Below are positions 16,214 through 25,749 of a DNA stretch of 38,352 bases, piece by piece (the stretch's first letter is position 1; every line of letters starts with the position of its first letter). The stretch covers positions 1-38,352 of the forward strand of contig JACJOC010000057.1 in assembly GCA_014695345.1 (NCBI GenBank). Reading direction: 5' to 3'. The notes under the pieces are model-generated. The model ran no database searches. It was not told where the DNA came from and saw nothing but the letters and a program-made list of their open reading frames with translations. The position numbers were made by a program, and so were the translations under genes. The stretch is from Cyanobacteria bacterium FACHB-471 (GTDB taxonomy: Bacteria > Cyanobacteriota > Cyanobacteriia > Elainellales > Elainellaceae).

Positions 16214-16241
16214 TAGGGTGGGCAATGCTCACCCTATTTGC
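16214..16241 (+). terminator. Terminator after the PLP enzyme gene
   Basis: The stem TAGGGTGGGC/GCTCACCCTA (one G-T pair) encloses a 3-nt AAT loop at 16214-16236 and is followed by TTTG and CTT. It lies 27 nt past the stop codon. A HIP1-centred palindrome AGGGGCGATCGCCCCT follows at 16249-16264. Confidence 0.7.
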
Positions 16242-16383
16242 TTCTAGAAGGGGCGATCGCCCCTCGACTAGAATATTTTCTCCTGACAAGCTAAATTTAT
16301 TGCTTTGTTACCTTTCTTGTCCCATCCTCAGTTGCTTGTGAGACATTGGGTATTAGAGAAGGGAATCTACTTCGCCGCCCGCT

Positions 16384-18399
16384 ATGAGTTTGTGCATCAA
16401 CCCCCGCTGTCTTCAGCCCGACCACCCCGGCAATGACGGCAATCAATTTTGCCAAAGCTGCGGCTCTGATCTGATTTTGCAGGGACGCTATCGGGTCATG
16501 CGACTGCTGAGCGACAAGAGTGGATTTGGCAAAGTTTATGAAGCCTTTGAGCGTAGTACACCCAAAATCCTCAAAGTCCTTAAAGAAAGTCACAGCACCA
16601 ATCCCAAAGCGGTAACGCTGTTTCAGCAAGAAGCCGTCGTCTTGAACCAACTTCAGCATCCCAGCATTCCGCAAATCGAGCCAGATGGATACTTTCAGTT
16701 TTTTCCAAGAAACGCTGTAGAGCCGCTGCACTGCATCATCATGGAAAAAATTGATGGGCCAAATTTAACCCAGTGGATACGGCAACAGGGCAATAATCCC
16801 ATTGGTGAAAAGCAGGCTGTTAACTGGCTTCAGCAGATAGTAGGAATTTTGCACCTGGTTCACAGCAAAAATTATTTTCATCGCGACATCAAGCCCGAAA
16901 ACATCATGCTGCGCTCTAGCGGTCAGCTTGTGCTGGTTGATTTTGGTGCAGCCAGAGAGATGACCTATACCTATCTGGCTCAGCTTGGTGGCACCAGTGG
17001 TGTGACCCGCATCAGCTCTGCTGGCTACACACCACCTGAGCAAGAGCAGGGGCAAGCAGTTCCTCAGTCGGATTTCTACGCGTTGGGGCGCACCTTTATT
17101 TATCTGCTAACAGGCAAGCAGCCAACTGACACTGGCATTTATGACTCGCTCCAGAATGAATTTCACTGGCGTAATCATGCTCCCCACATTTCGCCGCAGT
17201 TAGCCGGACTGATTGATCAACTCATTGCTCCTAGAGCCGCCGATCGCCCCAAAGACACGCAAGAAATTTTGGCTCGACTGTCACAAATTTCTCAGGAAGT
17301 TGCTGGCGGAGCATCTCACGCTTCAATGGGAAGAGCAGCCCTGTCGCCTCTAAGTATTCCAACGGTGTATCAGTCGCCACCCAAGTCGAGAACTTGGCAA
17401 TGGTTGAGCGGCGGGCTACTAATTTTGCTGTTGGGAGGAGGTGGATATTGGCTCTGGCAGTCTCGTCAATCTTTTCCTTTAATTGCCAATAGTCAGAGAG
17501 CAGAAAATCAGGCGATCGCCATTACCCGCACTTTCACAGGGCACTCCAGCTTTGTCAACAGCCTGGTTCTCAGTTCCAATGGGCAAACCCTAATTAGCGG
17601 CAGTGCTGACAAAACGATTAAAATTTGGAACTTTAACACGGGCGAGGAAATCCGCACGCTGACTGGCCATTCCAGCTTTGTAAATCGATTAGCGGTGACA
17701 CCGGACGGACGCCTTCTCGTCAGCACCAGTGCCGACCAGATGATTAAAATCTGGGAGATTGCAACGGGTCAGGAACTTCGCACCCTCGCCGGACACACTA
17801 GCCCCATCGATGCACTGGTGATTACACCAGATGGACACCATTTAATCAGTGGCAGTGTTGACCAAACGATCAAAATCTGGGAGATTGCGACGGGTCAAGA
17901 ACTTCGCACCCTTACCGGACATGCTAGCTCGATTAATGCGCTGGTCGTTACTCCAGATGGGCAACGGTTAATTAGCGGGGGTGCCGACAAACTGATCAAA
18001 ATCTGGGACATCAATACAGGTGAAGAAATCAGCACGTTGACAGGACATGACAGCTTTATCAATGCGCTGGCAATCAGCCCAGATGGGCAGTTAGTCGCTA
18101 GCGGCAGCGCTGATAAGACCATTAAAATTTGGAACGTGGAAACAGGTGAAGCAGTTCGCACGCTGACAGGACATTCAGGTTATGTGAATGCTCTGGCAAT
18201 TAGTCCAGATGGGCAAACGCTGGCTAGCGGCAGTGCTGATCAAACGATCAAGCTGTGGGATTTCAACACGGGTGAAGAAATTCGCACGTTGACGGGCTAT
18301 GGGACTCACATCAATTATTTTGTAATTAGCCCAGACTGGAGTGAAATGGCCAGCGGGAGCGATCGCCCCGTCATTTCCGTTTGGCGCTTACCGGAATAA
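16384..18399 (+). CDS. Serine/threonine protein kinase with WD40 repeats
   Basis: A 671-aa cyanobacterial Spk-type protein. An N-terminal zinc ribbon (C4, C9, C23, C26) precedes the kinase domain, about residues 35-305. This has the Gly-rich loop SGFGKV, probable ATP lysine K64, helix C glutamate E83, catalytic HRDIKPEN (D168) and DFG (D186), so it looks active. One membrane helix (WLSGGLLILLLGGGGYWLW, about 340-358) follows, then seven WD40 blades from about residue 380. Most blades end in IKIW and have GH near the start; the last (GYGTHINYFV) is degenerate. The kinase is thus cytoplasmic with the propeller across the membrane or at its surface. It ends 5 nt before folP. Confidence 0.95.
   Translation: MSLCINPRCLQPDHPGNDGNQFCQSCGSDLILQGRYRVMRLLSDKSGFGKVYEAFERSTPKILKVLKESHSTNPKAVTLFQQEAVVLNQLQHPSIPQIEPDGYFQFFPRNAVEPLHCIIMEKIDGPNLTQWIRQQGNNPIGEKQAVNWLQQIVGILHLVHSKNYFHRDIKPENIMLRSSGQLVLVDFGAAREMTYTYLAQLGGTSGVTRISSAGYTPPEQEQGQAVPQSDFYALGRTFIYLLTGKQPTDTGIYDSLQNEFHWRNHAPHISPQLAGLIDQLIAPRAADRPKDTQEILARLSQISQEVAGGASHASMGRAALSPLSIPTVYQSPPKSRTWQWLSGGLLILLLGGGGYWLWQSRQSFPLIANSQRAENQAIAITRTFTGHSSFVNSLVLSSNGQTLISGSADKTIKIWNFNTGEEIRTLTGHSSFVNRLAVTPDGRLLVSTSADQMIKIWEIATGQELRTLAGHTSPIDALVITPDGHHLISGSVDQTIKIWEIATGQELRTLTGHASSINALVVTPDGQRLISGGADKLIKIWDINTGEEISTLTGHDSFINALAISPDGQLVASGSADKTIKIWNVETGEAVRTLTGHSGYVNALAISPDGQTLASGSADQTIKLWDFNTGEEIRTLTGYGTHINYFVISPDWSEMASGSDRPVISVWRLPE
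17530..18395 (+). repeat. Tandem WD40-encoding repeats (7 units)
   Basis: The DNA region encodes seven units of about 42 codons, each with a GHxxxxN/D..LxxxPDGxxLxSGSxDxTIKIW pattern. Similarity is high among units 1-6 and lower in the last. It is a protein-level repeat within the kinase gene, not a separate element. Confidence 0.85.
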
Positions 18400-18404
18400 T
18401 TGAG

Positions 18405-19262
18405 ATGCAAAATTGGGCGATTAGAGGCAAGTCTTTTGAATGGGAGACACGCACTTATCTGATGGCAGTGCTAAACGTCACGCCCGACAGCTTTAGCGAT
18501 GGAGGGCAGTTTAATACGCTAGAGACGGCGATCGCCCAAGCCACTCTTCTGCTTGAATCTGGAGCCGACATTTTGGACATCGGCGGACAGTCCACTCGTC
18601 CGCAAGCTGAACAAATTTCCCTGAAGGAAGAACTTAACCGGGTCGTACCTGTAATTCAGGCGTTGCGTTCTGGTGCAGCGGGGGATGCTGTTCGGTCAGC
18701 GCCGATTTCAGTCGATACGACCCGTGCGGCAGTTGCTCGTGCTGCGGTTCTGGCGGGAGCTGACGTGGTGAACGATATTTCTGGCGGCACCTATGATGCT
18801 GAAATGCTGCCCACCGTGGCAGAACTGGGTGTTCCCGTGATTCTGATGCACATTCGCGGCAACTCCAAGACGATGCAGCAGATGACGGACTACCAGGATT
18901 TAATTGGCGAGATTCGCCAGTTTTTACAGAAGCAGGCGGAGTTGGCAGTCGCCCAGGGCATTTCCCCTAGCAACATTGCTCTTGATCCAGGCATCGGCTT
19001 TGCCAAAACAGGCGCTCAAAATCTGGAGATTTTAAGACGACTGCCAGAAGTGCGATCGCTGGGCTACCCGTTGCTGGTAGGAACATCCCGCAAAAGCTTT
19101 ATTGGTCACATTCTGAATCAACCCGATCCACAACAACGGGTTTGGGGAACGGCAGCCACCTGCTGTGCGGCGATCGCTGGCGCTGCTGATATTCTCCGAG
19201 TTCACGATGTGAAGGAGATGCATGAGGTTTGCCAAGTCGCGGATGCAATTTGGCGATCCTAA
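18405..19262 (+). CDS. folP: Dihydropteroate synthase
   Basis: FolP, 285 aa, joins p-aminobenzoate to hydroxymethyl-dihydropterin pyrophosphate to give 7,8-dihydropteroate in folate synthesis; it is the sulfonamide target. Diagnostic motifs appear in order: MAVLNVTPDSFSDGG near residue 20, DIGGQSTRPQAEQIS, DVVNDISGG, LDPGIGFAKT and GTSRKSFIG. The length is normal. ATG at 18405 is chosen, 5 nt after the stop of the kinase gene. An alternative TTG at 18381 would overlap that gene. The close spacing makes cotranscription with the kinase likely, an unusual pairing. It converges tightly (20 nt) on the stomatin gene. Confidence 0.96.
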   Translation: MQNWAIRGKSFEWETRTYLMAVLNVTPDSFSDGGQFNTLETAIAQATLLLESGADILDIGGQSTRPQAEQISLKEELNRVVPVIQALRSGAAGDAVRSAPISVDTTRAAVARAAVLAGADVVNDISGGTYDAEMLPTVAELGVPVILMHIRGNSKTMQQMTDYQDLIGEIRQFLQKQAELAVAQGISPSNIALDPGIGFAKTGAQNLEILRRLPEVRSLGYPLLVGTSRKSFIGHILNQPDPQQRVWGTAATCCAAIAGAADILRVHDVKEMHEVCQVADAIWRS

Positions 19263-19282
19263 GTTTCTATACGGTAGAACCT

Positions 19283-20152
19283 TTAGGAAGGGCTGGATCC
19301 GTTGCCACTACCACCATTGCCATTTGAACCATTGGTATCAGGCTCATTGATAGGTTCAGGCACAATCAACTCAGACATTGCCTCAGTCAAGGCTTTCGGG
19401 TCCATGAAAATGATCTTAGAGTTGTTGCTCTGTCCGAGCCTATAGTTAGCATCTACATATTTTTGCGCCACGAGATACTGCAACACAGCATGAGTGTTGT
19501 TCTGAGACTTGAGGGCATTAGAAATTAGCTCAATCGATTGCACCGTTCCTTCTGCTTCGGAAATTGCTGCCTGCTTTTCACCTTCTGCTTCAAGGATTGC
19601 TGCCCGCTTCTTACTTTCGGCTGCTCGCTCTAGCTCCAGCGATTCACGTACCGTTTCGGGTAGGGTAATATTTTGAACTTCAATGCGGGTAACTTTCACG
19701 CCCCAGGTTGCAGTTGCTTCATCTAACTGTTGCAGCAAAATCTGGTTGATTTGACTTCTAGAAGCGTAGGTTTGCTCTAGCTCCATCCGTCCAATTTCAG
19801 AACGCAGACTGGTAATAACCAGGTTCATCAATGCTTTGCTGATGTCTTCAACTGCGTAGTAAGTCTGCTGTAGCTCCAAAATGCGCCAGTACATCACCGC
19901 ATCTACCAGCAGCGTAATGTTGTCTTTAGTGATTGCCTCCTGCGGGTCAATATCTAGGACTTGCTCACGGGTTGTATCTTCCCAAACGATCGTATCTAGC
20001 AGAGGAACAATGAAGTTTAACCCCGGCATGAGTTTGCGGTGATAGCGCCCCAACCGCTCGACTAGCGCTTCATTTCCCTGGTTGATGATTTTTACAGAGC
20101 CGACCGTATAGCCAATAATGAGCAGAGCAAGTGCAGCAAGAATTGACTGCAT
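19283..20152 (-). CDS. SPFH/stomatin-like membrane protein (prohibitin/paraslipin type)
   Basis: A 289-aa SPFH (band 7) protein. One N-terminal membrane segment (residues about 3-20, LAALALLIIGYTVGS) is followed by the band-7 domain with GNEALVERLGRYHRKLMPGL. The stomatin/paraslipin core follows, including LDIDPQEAITKDNI and GVKVTRIEVQNITLP. A helical region rich in Glu/Ala (ESLELERAAESKKRAAILEA) drives oligomerisation. The C-terminus ends in a low-complexity Asn/Gly tail. ATG at 20152 is preceded by AGGAG at about 9 nt. It lies downstream of nfeD on the same strand, about 90 nt apart, the classical NfeD-stomatin pairing for membrane microdomain or quality-control functions. Confidence 0.92.
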   Translation of the reverse strand: MQSILAALALLIIGYTVGSVKIINQGNEALVERLGRYHRKLMPGLNFIVPLLDTIVWEDTTREQVLDIDPQEAITKDNITLLVDAVMYWRILELQQTYYAVEDISKALMNLVITSLRSEIGRMELEQTYASRSQINQILLQQLDEATATWGVKVTRIEVQNITLPETVRESLELERAAESKKRAAILEAEGEKQAAISEAEGTVQSIELISNALKSQNNTHAVLQYLVAQKYVDANYRLGQSNNSKIIFMDPKALTEAMSELIVPEPINEPDTNGSNGNGGSGNGSSPS

Positions 20153-20245
20153 AGGGATCATCTCCTGAGGGGTGTCGCCTGCCAAAATTGAACAAGCGCT
20201 GAGTTACACACAATTAGCCCATCGTGTCTAGCCCATACTGTTAAT

Positions 20246-20725
20246 TTATACTGTTTGATCGTAAATATGGCTATCAGGAAAAGTTGCAGGTAGAACAATT
20301 AACGTATTGCCATGACGACCCACGACATTTACGGTTTCTCCAACAGCGATTGTCATGTCCGAGATCTGACAGCGAGCATTCCACAGAGACCCTTGATAGG
20401 CAACCGTGCCAACTCCACCACTAGGAATTGGTGCTGAAACTTCAGCTTCAGTGGTGGGCGTAAGGTCTTTCGCTTCTCGCGGCACCATGCCCTGCATCAC
20501 TACGGCTAGCGCAACTGCGAGCACTCCCCACAGCAGTAGCTGTACGGTGAAAGAGGTAATAGTCAAGGCGGCGATCGCCGTAATAATGGCAGCAATTCCT
20601 AACCCCGCGAGGCTAGGTTCTCCAACCAACATTCCTAACCCAAGGAAAACTAAACCGCTCAACAACCATAAGGTGTGAGTTTCTAAAGCCGATATCAAAT
20701 CAATAATATCCACCGCAGCCCCCAT
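20246..20725 (-). CDS. NfeD family membrane protein
   Basis: A 159-aa short-form NfeD protein without the N-terminal serine protease domain. There are three hydrophobic helices: about 17-33 (LWLLSGLVFLGLGMLVG), about 38-58 and about 60-78 (LLLWGVLAVALAVVMQG). A C-terminal OB-fold domain of about 60 residues follows (GGVGTVAYQGSLWNARC, ending VGETVNVVGRHGNTLIVLPA). It is upstream of and probably cotranscribed with the stomatin-like gene. The upstream region has no clearly recognisable promoter. Confidence 0.9.
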   Translation of the reverse strand: MGAAVDIIDLISALETHTLWLLSGLVFLGLGMLVGEPSLAGLGIAAIITAIAALTITSFTVQLLLWGVLAVALAVVMQGMVPREAKDLTPTTEAEVSAPIPSGGVGTVAYQGSLWNARCQISDMTIAVGETVNVVGRHGNTLIVLPATFPDSHIYDQTV

Positions 20726-20892
20726 TCCCTTTTAGCGAGTCTGAAGGATGTCTGCCAGAAAGCAAACCCACTAGATTCCTTACATGAAGTAATAACCTGA
20801 CTTAAGTTACGCAAATCAATTCATGCCGGAAACCTAGCAGAGCAACTGCTTCAAATTGGTTAGACACACACCCTTACAATTAATTTTTTTTA

Positions 20893-20910
20893 ACTGTATG
20901 TAAATACAGT
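20893..20910. other. Short hairpin between nfeD and the histidine kinase
   Basis: ACTGTAT-GTAA-ATACAGT is a 7-bp inverted repeat with a T-run on its left (20884-20891). Read on the minus strand, downstream of the histidine kinase, it is followed by an A-run rather than a U-run, so it is not a clear terminator. It could be a regulator site; it does not match GTA-N8-TAC (NtcA). Confidence 0.35.
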
Positions 20911-20972
20911 GTACCTAGCTAGAATTACGGTTTTCGAGAGGACGTGACAGATTCAAAATTGCTTGCGCGGTC

Positions 20973-23345
20973 TTATTTTTGACGGGTTGGAATTTCGATC
21001 AAGAATTCGGCTCCCTGCCCTGGAGCTGAATTGCAGGTCAGACAGCCACCGTGCCTCTCCACCACAATTTGATAGCTAATCGATAGACCCAGTCCTGTTC
21101 CAGCACCCACAGGCTTGGTAGTAAAAAAGGGATCAAACAACTGCTTTCGGTGCTTTAAAGCAATTCCTGGGCCGTTGTCTGAGATGCGAATGGCGATGCG
21201 ATCGCCACACACAACATCCGTTTGAATCTGAATCACAGGAGGGATATTAGGCACAGAACGCTTTTTGATTCCCTTAATTTCTATGTCTAGCGCATCAATA
21301 GCGTTGCTAATGATGTTCATAAACACCTGATTAAGTTGCCCTGCATAGCACTCCACCAGGGGCAAATTGCCGTAACGCTTTATCACCTGAATGCCTGGAT
21401 AGCCAGCATTAGCTTTGAGCCGATGTTGCAAGATCAGCAGCGTACTGTCAATGCCTTCGTGAATATCGACAGGTTTCTTTTCAGCCTCATCCAGACGAGA
21501 AAAGTTTCGCAGCGAGAGGATGATTTGACAGATGCGATCGGCTCCTAGCTTCATCGAGGCAATCATCCGGGGCAAGTCGCTGACGATAAAATCTAGATCG
21601 ACCCGGCTGATCTCCGCCTGAATTGCTGGAATCGGGTCGGGGTAGTGCTGTTGATAGAGCCGCAGCACGTTCAGCAAAGTTTGCGTATAGTCGCTGGTGT
21701 GGGCAATGTTGCCGTAGATGAAATTGACGGGATTGTTGATTTCATGGGCGACACCTGCAACAAGCTGCCCCAAACTCGACATTTTTTCAGTTTGAATCAA
21801 TTGTGTCTGCGTTTGCTGCAGTTCGCGCAGAGTCTGCTTTAGCTCCTTTGCTTTGGCTTGAGCCTGAGCAGCGGCGGATTGGCTGCGCTCGTACAGTTCT
21901 GCCTGGTCGAGGGCGATCGCCAACTGCGTAGCGACCGACTGCAACAGTTCCACTTCATCGTCGCTCCAGGGACGCGAATAGCCACAGTGAACGCAAGTCA
22001 AAATCCCTAACTTGCCAGAACGAGTCTGCACTGGACAGGTGAGATGAGAGAAATAGCCCTGCCGAATAAACCGATCTCGCATGGTTGGATCAAGCAGCGT
22101 ATCAGTCCTGACATCATCGACTCGCACCGTTTCAAATCGAGTCAACGCCCACAGATAAGGCGTATCCGTATCTTCAATCGGATATCGACCGATGACGCTA
22201 GGTAACCTCGAATCACGAGCCTCATAGGTCAAGTCAAAGTGAGGATTTTGGGGGTCCGGGCAGTACCAGACAAAGTTGCAGCGATCGCTCGCTAGCAGAT
22301 TGCGAATCTCGTGTACCGTCGTTTCTAGAATCGTGTCCAGGTCAAGCGAGTTGCGGATTTGGTTTGCCAGATGGTTGAACAACGCTTCTCGCTGTGCCAA
22401 TTCTCGAAAGCGAGATTCACTTTGCTGGAGCATTTTTTCTGCCCCTTTGCGGTCGGTGACATCTTCCATCGTGCCCAAGATGCCGATGACATTGCCCCTT
22501 GCATCACGAATGGGGATTTTGCTCGTCTCGCGCCAGATATTTTCCCCATTTGCCTGCCGTCGTGACTCCAACAGCCGCACCTGGGGAATGCCTGTTTCCA
22601 TAATTCGGCGATCGCACTCCCGGTAAAACTTTGCTTCGGACTCCGTCCAGGGTAAATCGAAGTCAGTCAGCCCTAGTACGTTTTCGGGTTCGCCCACACC
22701 CACTAGTTCAGCCCACTTGCGATTGCAGCCGAGGTAAACCAGATTTCTATCTTTCCAAAAAATGCACTGAGGAATGTTGTCTAACACGAGTTGCAGCAGA
22801 GCCGTGCTTTTGCTCATCTCTACGAGCTGCTGGTCGGCAGACTTTTCAACTAAGGCGCCATTCGCGTATTGATTAGACGGAGACCCTGACTCACGAGAAT
22901 TAGCACAGGAGCGTGGGTTGGCGATCGCCCGCCCTACACTAAATACGCGCACAACTGCCCCAGCCGCATCTAAAACAGGTGTGTAGACCGTTTCGTAGAA
23001 CCGAGTTCCTCCCGCTAACGGCACCTCGTGGGTAAATTGCAGCGGTTTATTTTGGCTAAAAACTTGCTGGAGGGCGATCGCCACCTGTGAAATGACCAGG
23101 CGTAGACAATGTGGGTCGAGCAATGAGTTTGACTGCTCTCGATTGACCCAGTTCAACCATTGCAGAACTGTCCTACCCATCAGGGCAGCAGGCTGTAAAC
23201 CCAACAAAGCAGCGCCAGCAGGGTTTACAGCGACACAGCGAGTCTCCGAGTCATACTCTATAAACGCGTCTGTGGATTGTTCTAGAAATACTTGCAGATA
23301 ATCAACTGGTCTGACTAGCTCTCCACCCGGCAGATTGAAAGTCAT
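20973..23345 (-). CDS. PAS-PAS-GAF hybrid sensor histidine kinase
   Basis: A 790-aa cytoplasmic sensor kinase with no membrane helices. The first PAS lies at about 18-135 (STDAFIEYDSETRCVAVNPAG). The second PAS/PAC lies at about 180-300 (NIPQCIFWKDRNLVYLGCN, then GTMEDVTDRK). A GAF domain lies at about 315-485, followed by a coiled coil rich in Gln. The HisKA domain has H534 in VAGVAHEINNPVNF, and the ATPase domain has NIISNAIDAL, DNGPGIALKHR and GTGLGLSISYQIV. The GAF lacks the Cys-His chromophore motif of phytochromes, so light sensing is not supported. No response regulator is adjacent. Confidence 0.93.
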   Translation of the reverse strand: MTFNLPGGELVRPVDYLQVFLEQSTDAFIEYDSETRCVAVNPAGAALLGLQPAALMGRTVLQWLNWVNREQSNSLLDPHCLRLVISQVAIALQQVFSQNKPLQFTHEVPLAGGTRFYETVYTPVLDAAGAVVRVFSVGRAIANPRSCANSRESGSPSNQYANGALVEKSADQQLVEMSKSTALLQLVLDNIPQCIFWKDRNLVYLGCNRKWAELVGVGEPENVLGLTDFDLPWTESEAKFYRECDRRIMETGIPQVRLLESRRQANGENIWRETSKIPIRDARGNVIGILGTMEDVTDRKGAEKMLQQSESRFRELAQREALFNHLANQIRNSLDLDTILETTVHEIRNLLASDRCNFVWYCPDPQNPHFDLTYEARDSRLPSVIGRYPIEDTDTPYLWALTRFETVRVDDVRTDTLLDPTMRDRFIRQGYFSHLTCPVQTRSGKLGILTCVHCGYSRPWSDDEVELLQSVATQLAIALDQAELYERSQSAAAQAQAKAKELKQTLRELQQTQTQLIQTEKMSSLGQLVAGVAHEINNPVNFIYGNIAHTSDYTQTLLNVLRLYQQHYPDPIPAIQAEISRVDLDFIVSDLPRMIASMKLGADRICQIILSLRNFSRLDEAEKKPVDIHEGIDSTLLILQHRLKANAGYPGIQVIKRYGNLPLVECYAGQLNQVFMNIISNAIDALDIEIKGIKKRSVPNIPPVIQIQTDVVCGDRIAIRISDNGPGIALKHRKQLFDPFFTTKPVGAGTGLGLSISYQIVVERHGGCLTCNSAPGQGAEFLIEIPTRQK

Positions 23346-23650
23346 GATGTTACGCGCAGGAAAAAGCCAAATTCAGGAGGTTCACACAACTTGTCTCGCC
23401 CGCTCATCGATTCAAGCGGGAACGGCAAATGCATGTAAGATCAGCACCCCTAAAAGTTTTAGATGCAGCCAGTGACGACGAAAGGAACTTTAATTATAGA
23501 TTGGCGATCGCCAATCTCATCACGATTTTGGTCATTCGTTTTAGCTGTGCGCCACGGGTCATTGGCTACAACTGCCACTCCTGTCCAATGCGTTTAAGTA
23601 AAACCTATTAAAGGTTTTCAACGTAAGTCTGTAGCGATCAGCACATCAAA
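23346..23650. other. Intergenic region with HIP1-centred palindrome
   Basis: About 305 nt between the histidine kinase and the hydrolase, both on the minus strand; no convincing gene is seen. AGATTGGCGATCGCCAATCT at 23498-23517 is a perfect 20-bp palindrome built around GGCGATCGCC. It may form a hairpin after the hydrolase transcription unit or simply be an extended HIP1 site. Confidence 0.4.
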
Positions 23651-25594
23651 CTATCGTTTGTCCGTTTTTCGGGTTTTTCGGGCAAGATTATGGCGATTTA
23701 GCCGAAATAGCTGACTGCCCGCCAGCGGCAAATCTCTGGGCAAGATAAACATAACCAGCGGCAACCGAATAAACAGACAGCCTACATTACTGCGACAGCC
23801 CGTTTCAATGTAGACATTTTCTTGCTGCTTAGGCAGAGTTGCTGCAACCAGTTGTTCCAGGGGCAGTGCTGCCATCTTCAGCCAGTTCGATAGGTTTTCG
23901 GGAAGCTGCGTGTTGAACCGCAGCCGCAGATCCGGGGTCGAAAAAGACTGCACATAGGCAGGCGACAAAAAGGGTCTGTAGCGGTCCGCTTCAGGAGTCA
24001 TCTGTTTCACAAACGACAGACTAACGCCTCGCAAAAGTTGACGCAGCGGCTCCGTTTCTTCGCCCCGCCGCTCTCGGACAAATAGACTTTCGGTTAAGTC
24101 ATGGTTGAGGTTGTCGGGGTCGCCAATGCTCAGATGAGTACCACCGATCGCCGTCAACAGATACTTGGGTGACTGAATCTGAGCAAAGGGCAAGATTTGC
24201 TGGCTGACTGCGGGCGTAATTGAATCGTCAGTTCCCGTCAAAATTAGGGTTGGAACTGTGATCTCGCCTAGGCTAGCCTCCGCAAACATGCGTCCCATTA
24301 CCGGATTAAGGGCAATGATTTGAGCAATGCGTGGGTCTTCAAAATCAGTTTGACTGTTGGGGTCTAAATCTGCCGCTGTACATTGCAGCCAATCTGCTGG
24401 AGATAGCCCAACCGGACTGCGCCCATCACAAAACTGCTGCAAGTGCTCCAGGTCCAATTCTGCCCCCGCCAGCGCCAAGGCCGTGTAGCCACCCAGCGAA
24501 TGACCAATGATCGTGGCTCGCTCAGTGTTGAGCCGTCCACGGAGCAGAGGCGAATAGCGATTCAGCCGCTCCAGTTCGTCGAGCAGGAAGCTAACGTCCA
24601 GGGGGCGATCGACAAATTCACTGGGGGGCAAAATGTCAGCCAGGTTGCCACTGCCCATCTCACCCATCGTCAGCCCGGTCAACCAGGCGACGTTGCTGCC
24701 CGGATGCTCTAAGGCAGCAACAACAATGCCGTGAGAGGCTAGATGCCGAGCCAGATAACCCATGAAGCGGCGATCGGCACCAAAGCCATGAGACATGATC
24801 ACCAGTGGTCCTATCACATCACGATTCCAGTAGAGGTCTACGGGAATCGTGCGCGATCGCTCATAATCGTGAAATGTTAGAGTCTGCTGCCGCACCCAAT
24901 AGTCTCCGCCAACAGTGGGGTCAAAGGGCGGCTGAAATGGCTCCGTTTCAACGGTGAGTTCCCGCTCCAGGATGGTGCTGAGGGCCTGGCTTTGCCAGTA
25001 GGGAAGGTTCATCTGAGAAGCCAGGGCGATCGCCGAACTGCCATCAACCACTACCGTTTCCGCTGGATAGGCCCGCAAAAAGCCCAACAAGCTCAGCCCA
25101 TCCACCTGCTGTGCTGCCACAACGAGCGCTGCCTCAAGGTCTTCTACTGTGCTGTTAGGAATTGCCACCTCCAGCGTGCTTAAAAGCCGCTGTCCGGCAG
25201 AAGAATCCAACAAATCATCAACCAGGCGATCGCCTACATCTGGATCTAGCTGAATTCGGCTGTTGAGAGCCTGCCGCACATCTTCAGTCAACAGCGGTGT
25301 ATAGAGGCTTAGACTGGGCGGAATTTCTCCAGTAGCGGCAAATTCTTCTAGGTCGCTAATTGTCACTGATTGTTCAATCGGTCCCAGACGTACCGTTAAC
25401 CGTTCAGCGGCCAAACCCGGAGACGCTACGCCCCACCCCAACATCAGCGCTAAGCCATATCCCAGTCTTTTGACATGCTGCATCCGTTGAGCGGGCGAAG
25501 GCGACTTTTGGGGTAAGGTTTTGAGCAGAGTAACCAGACGGCTGCGTCTGAATTTCACTAAGAGAGAAGTAGACTGATGCTGGAGTGAATTCAC
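23651..25594 (-). CDS. DUF1400 alpha/beta hydrolase (exported)
   Basis: A 647-aa protein typical of cyanobacteria: an N-terminal DUF1400 region (about 60-190, LTVRLGPIEQSVTISDLEEF) joined to an alpha/beta hydrolase related to PAF-acetylhydrolase/dienelactone hydrolase. The nucleophile Ser is in IGHSLGGYTAL, the probable catalytic Asp in LTGTDDSITP and the His in GGTHLSIGD. The oxyanion region is IMSHGFGADRR. A signal peptide ending LAA-ER lies near residue 62, so it probably acts in the periplasm on esters or lipids. The called GTG start gives a long basic N-terminus; ATG at 25483 (residue 38) would give a neater signal peptide. The C-terminus carries an extra basic segment. Confidence 0.9.
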   Translation of the reverse strand: MNSLQHQSTSLLVKFRRSRLVTLLKTLPQKSPSPAQRMQHVKRLGYGLALMLGWGVASPGLAAERLTVRLGPIEQSVTISDLEEFAATGEIPPSLSLYTPLLTEDVRQALNSRIQLDPDVGDRLVDDLLDSSAGQRLLSTLEVAIPNSTVEDLEAALVVAAQQVDGLSLLGFLRAYPAETVVVDGSSAIALASQMNLPYWQSQALSTILERELTVETEPFQPPFDPTVGGDYWVRQQTLTFHDYERSRTIPVDLYWNRDVIGPLVIMSHGFGADRRFMGYLARHLASHGIVVAALEHPGSNVAWLTGLTMGEMGSGNLADILPPSEFVDRPLDVSFLLDELERLNRYSPLLRGRLNTERATIIGHSLGGYTALALAGAELDLEHLQQFCDGRSPVGLSPADWLQCTAADLDPNSQTDFEDPRIAQIIALNPVMGRMFAEASLGEITVPTLILTGTDDSITPAVSQQILPFAQIQSPKYLLTAIGGTHLSIGDPDNLNHDLTESLFVRERRGEETEPLRQLLRGVSLSFVKQMTPEADRYRPFLSPAYVQSFSTPDLRLRFNTQLPENLSNWLKMAALPLEQLVAATLPKQQENVYIETGCRSNVGCLFIRLPLVMFILPRDLPLAGSQLFRLNRHNLARKTRKTDKR

Positions 25595-25749
25595 GGAACT
25601 TTACTCAAAAGCGGGACAGTGCAGCGAAGCAATTTTGACCTGGACTGAGAGTGTCCTGATTTATAAACTGACCTGATCTAAGAAGTGATCTGGTATTACT
25701 TGTTCCTGTAACCTTTTGCCCATAAAGCAGCGTTTATAGAGCAATAGGT

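Noticed and set aside
17530-18395. Possible tandem DNA repeat or CRISPR-like array
   Set aside because: Periodicity comes from WD40 units in the kinase gene; there are no spacers of constant length between identical repeats.
20893-20910. NtcA site near the histidine kinase
   Set aside because: The spacing is GTA-N6-TAC, not GTA-N8-TAC; kept only as an unassigned hairpin.
22276-22626. 116-aa plus-strand frame inside the histidine kinase
   Set aside because: Shadow frame within a well-supported gene on the other strand.
20973-23345. Phytochrome-type light sensor
   Set aside because: The GAF domain lacks the Cys-His chromophore attachment motif, so bilin binding is not supported.
23429-23611. 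60-aa open frame upstream of the hydrolase end (+)
   Set aside because: It spans the HIP1 palindrome and has no RBS or family signature.
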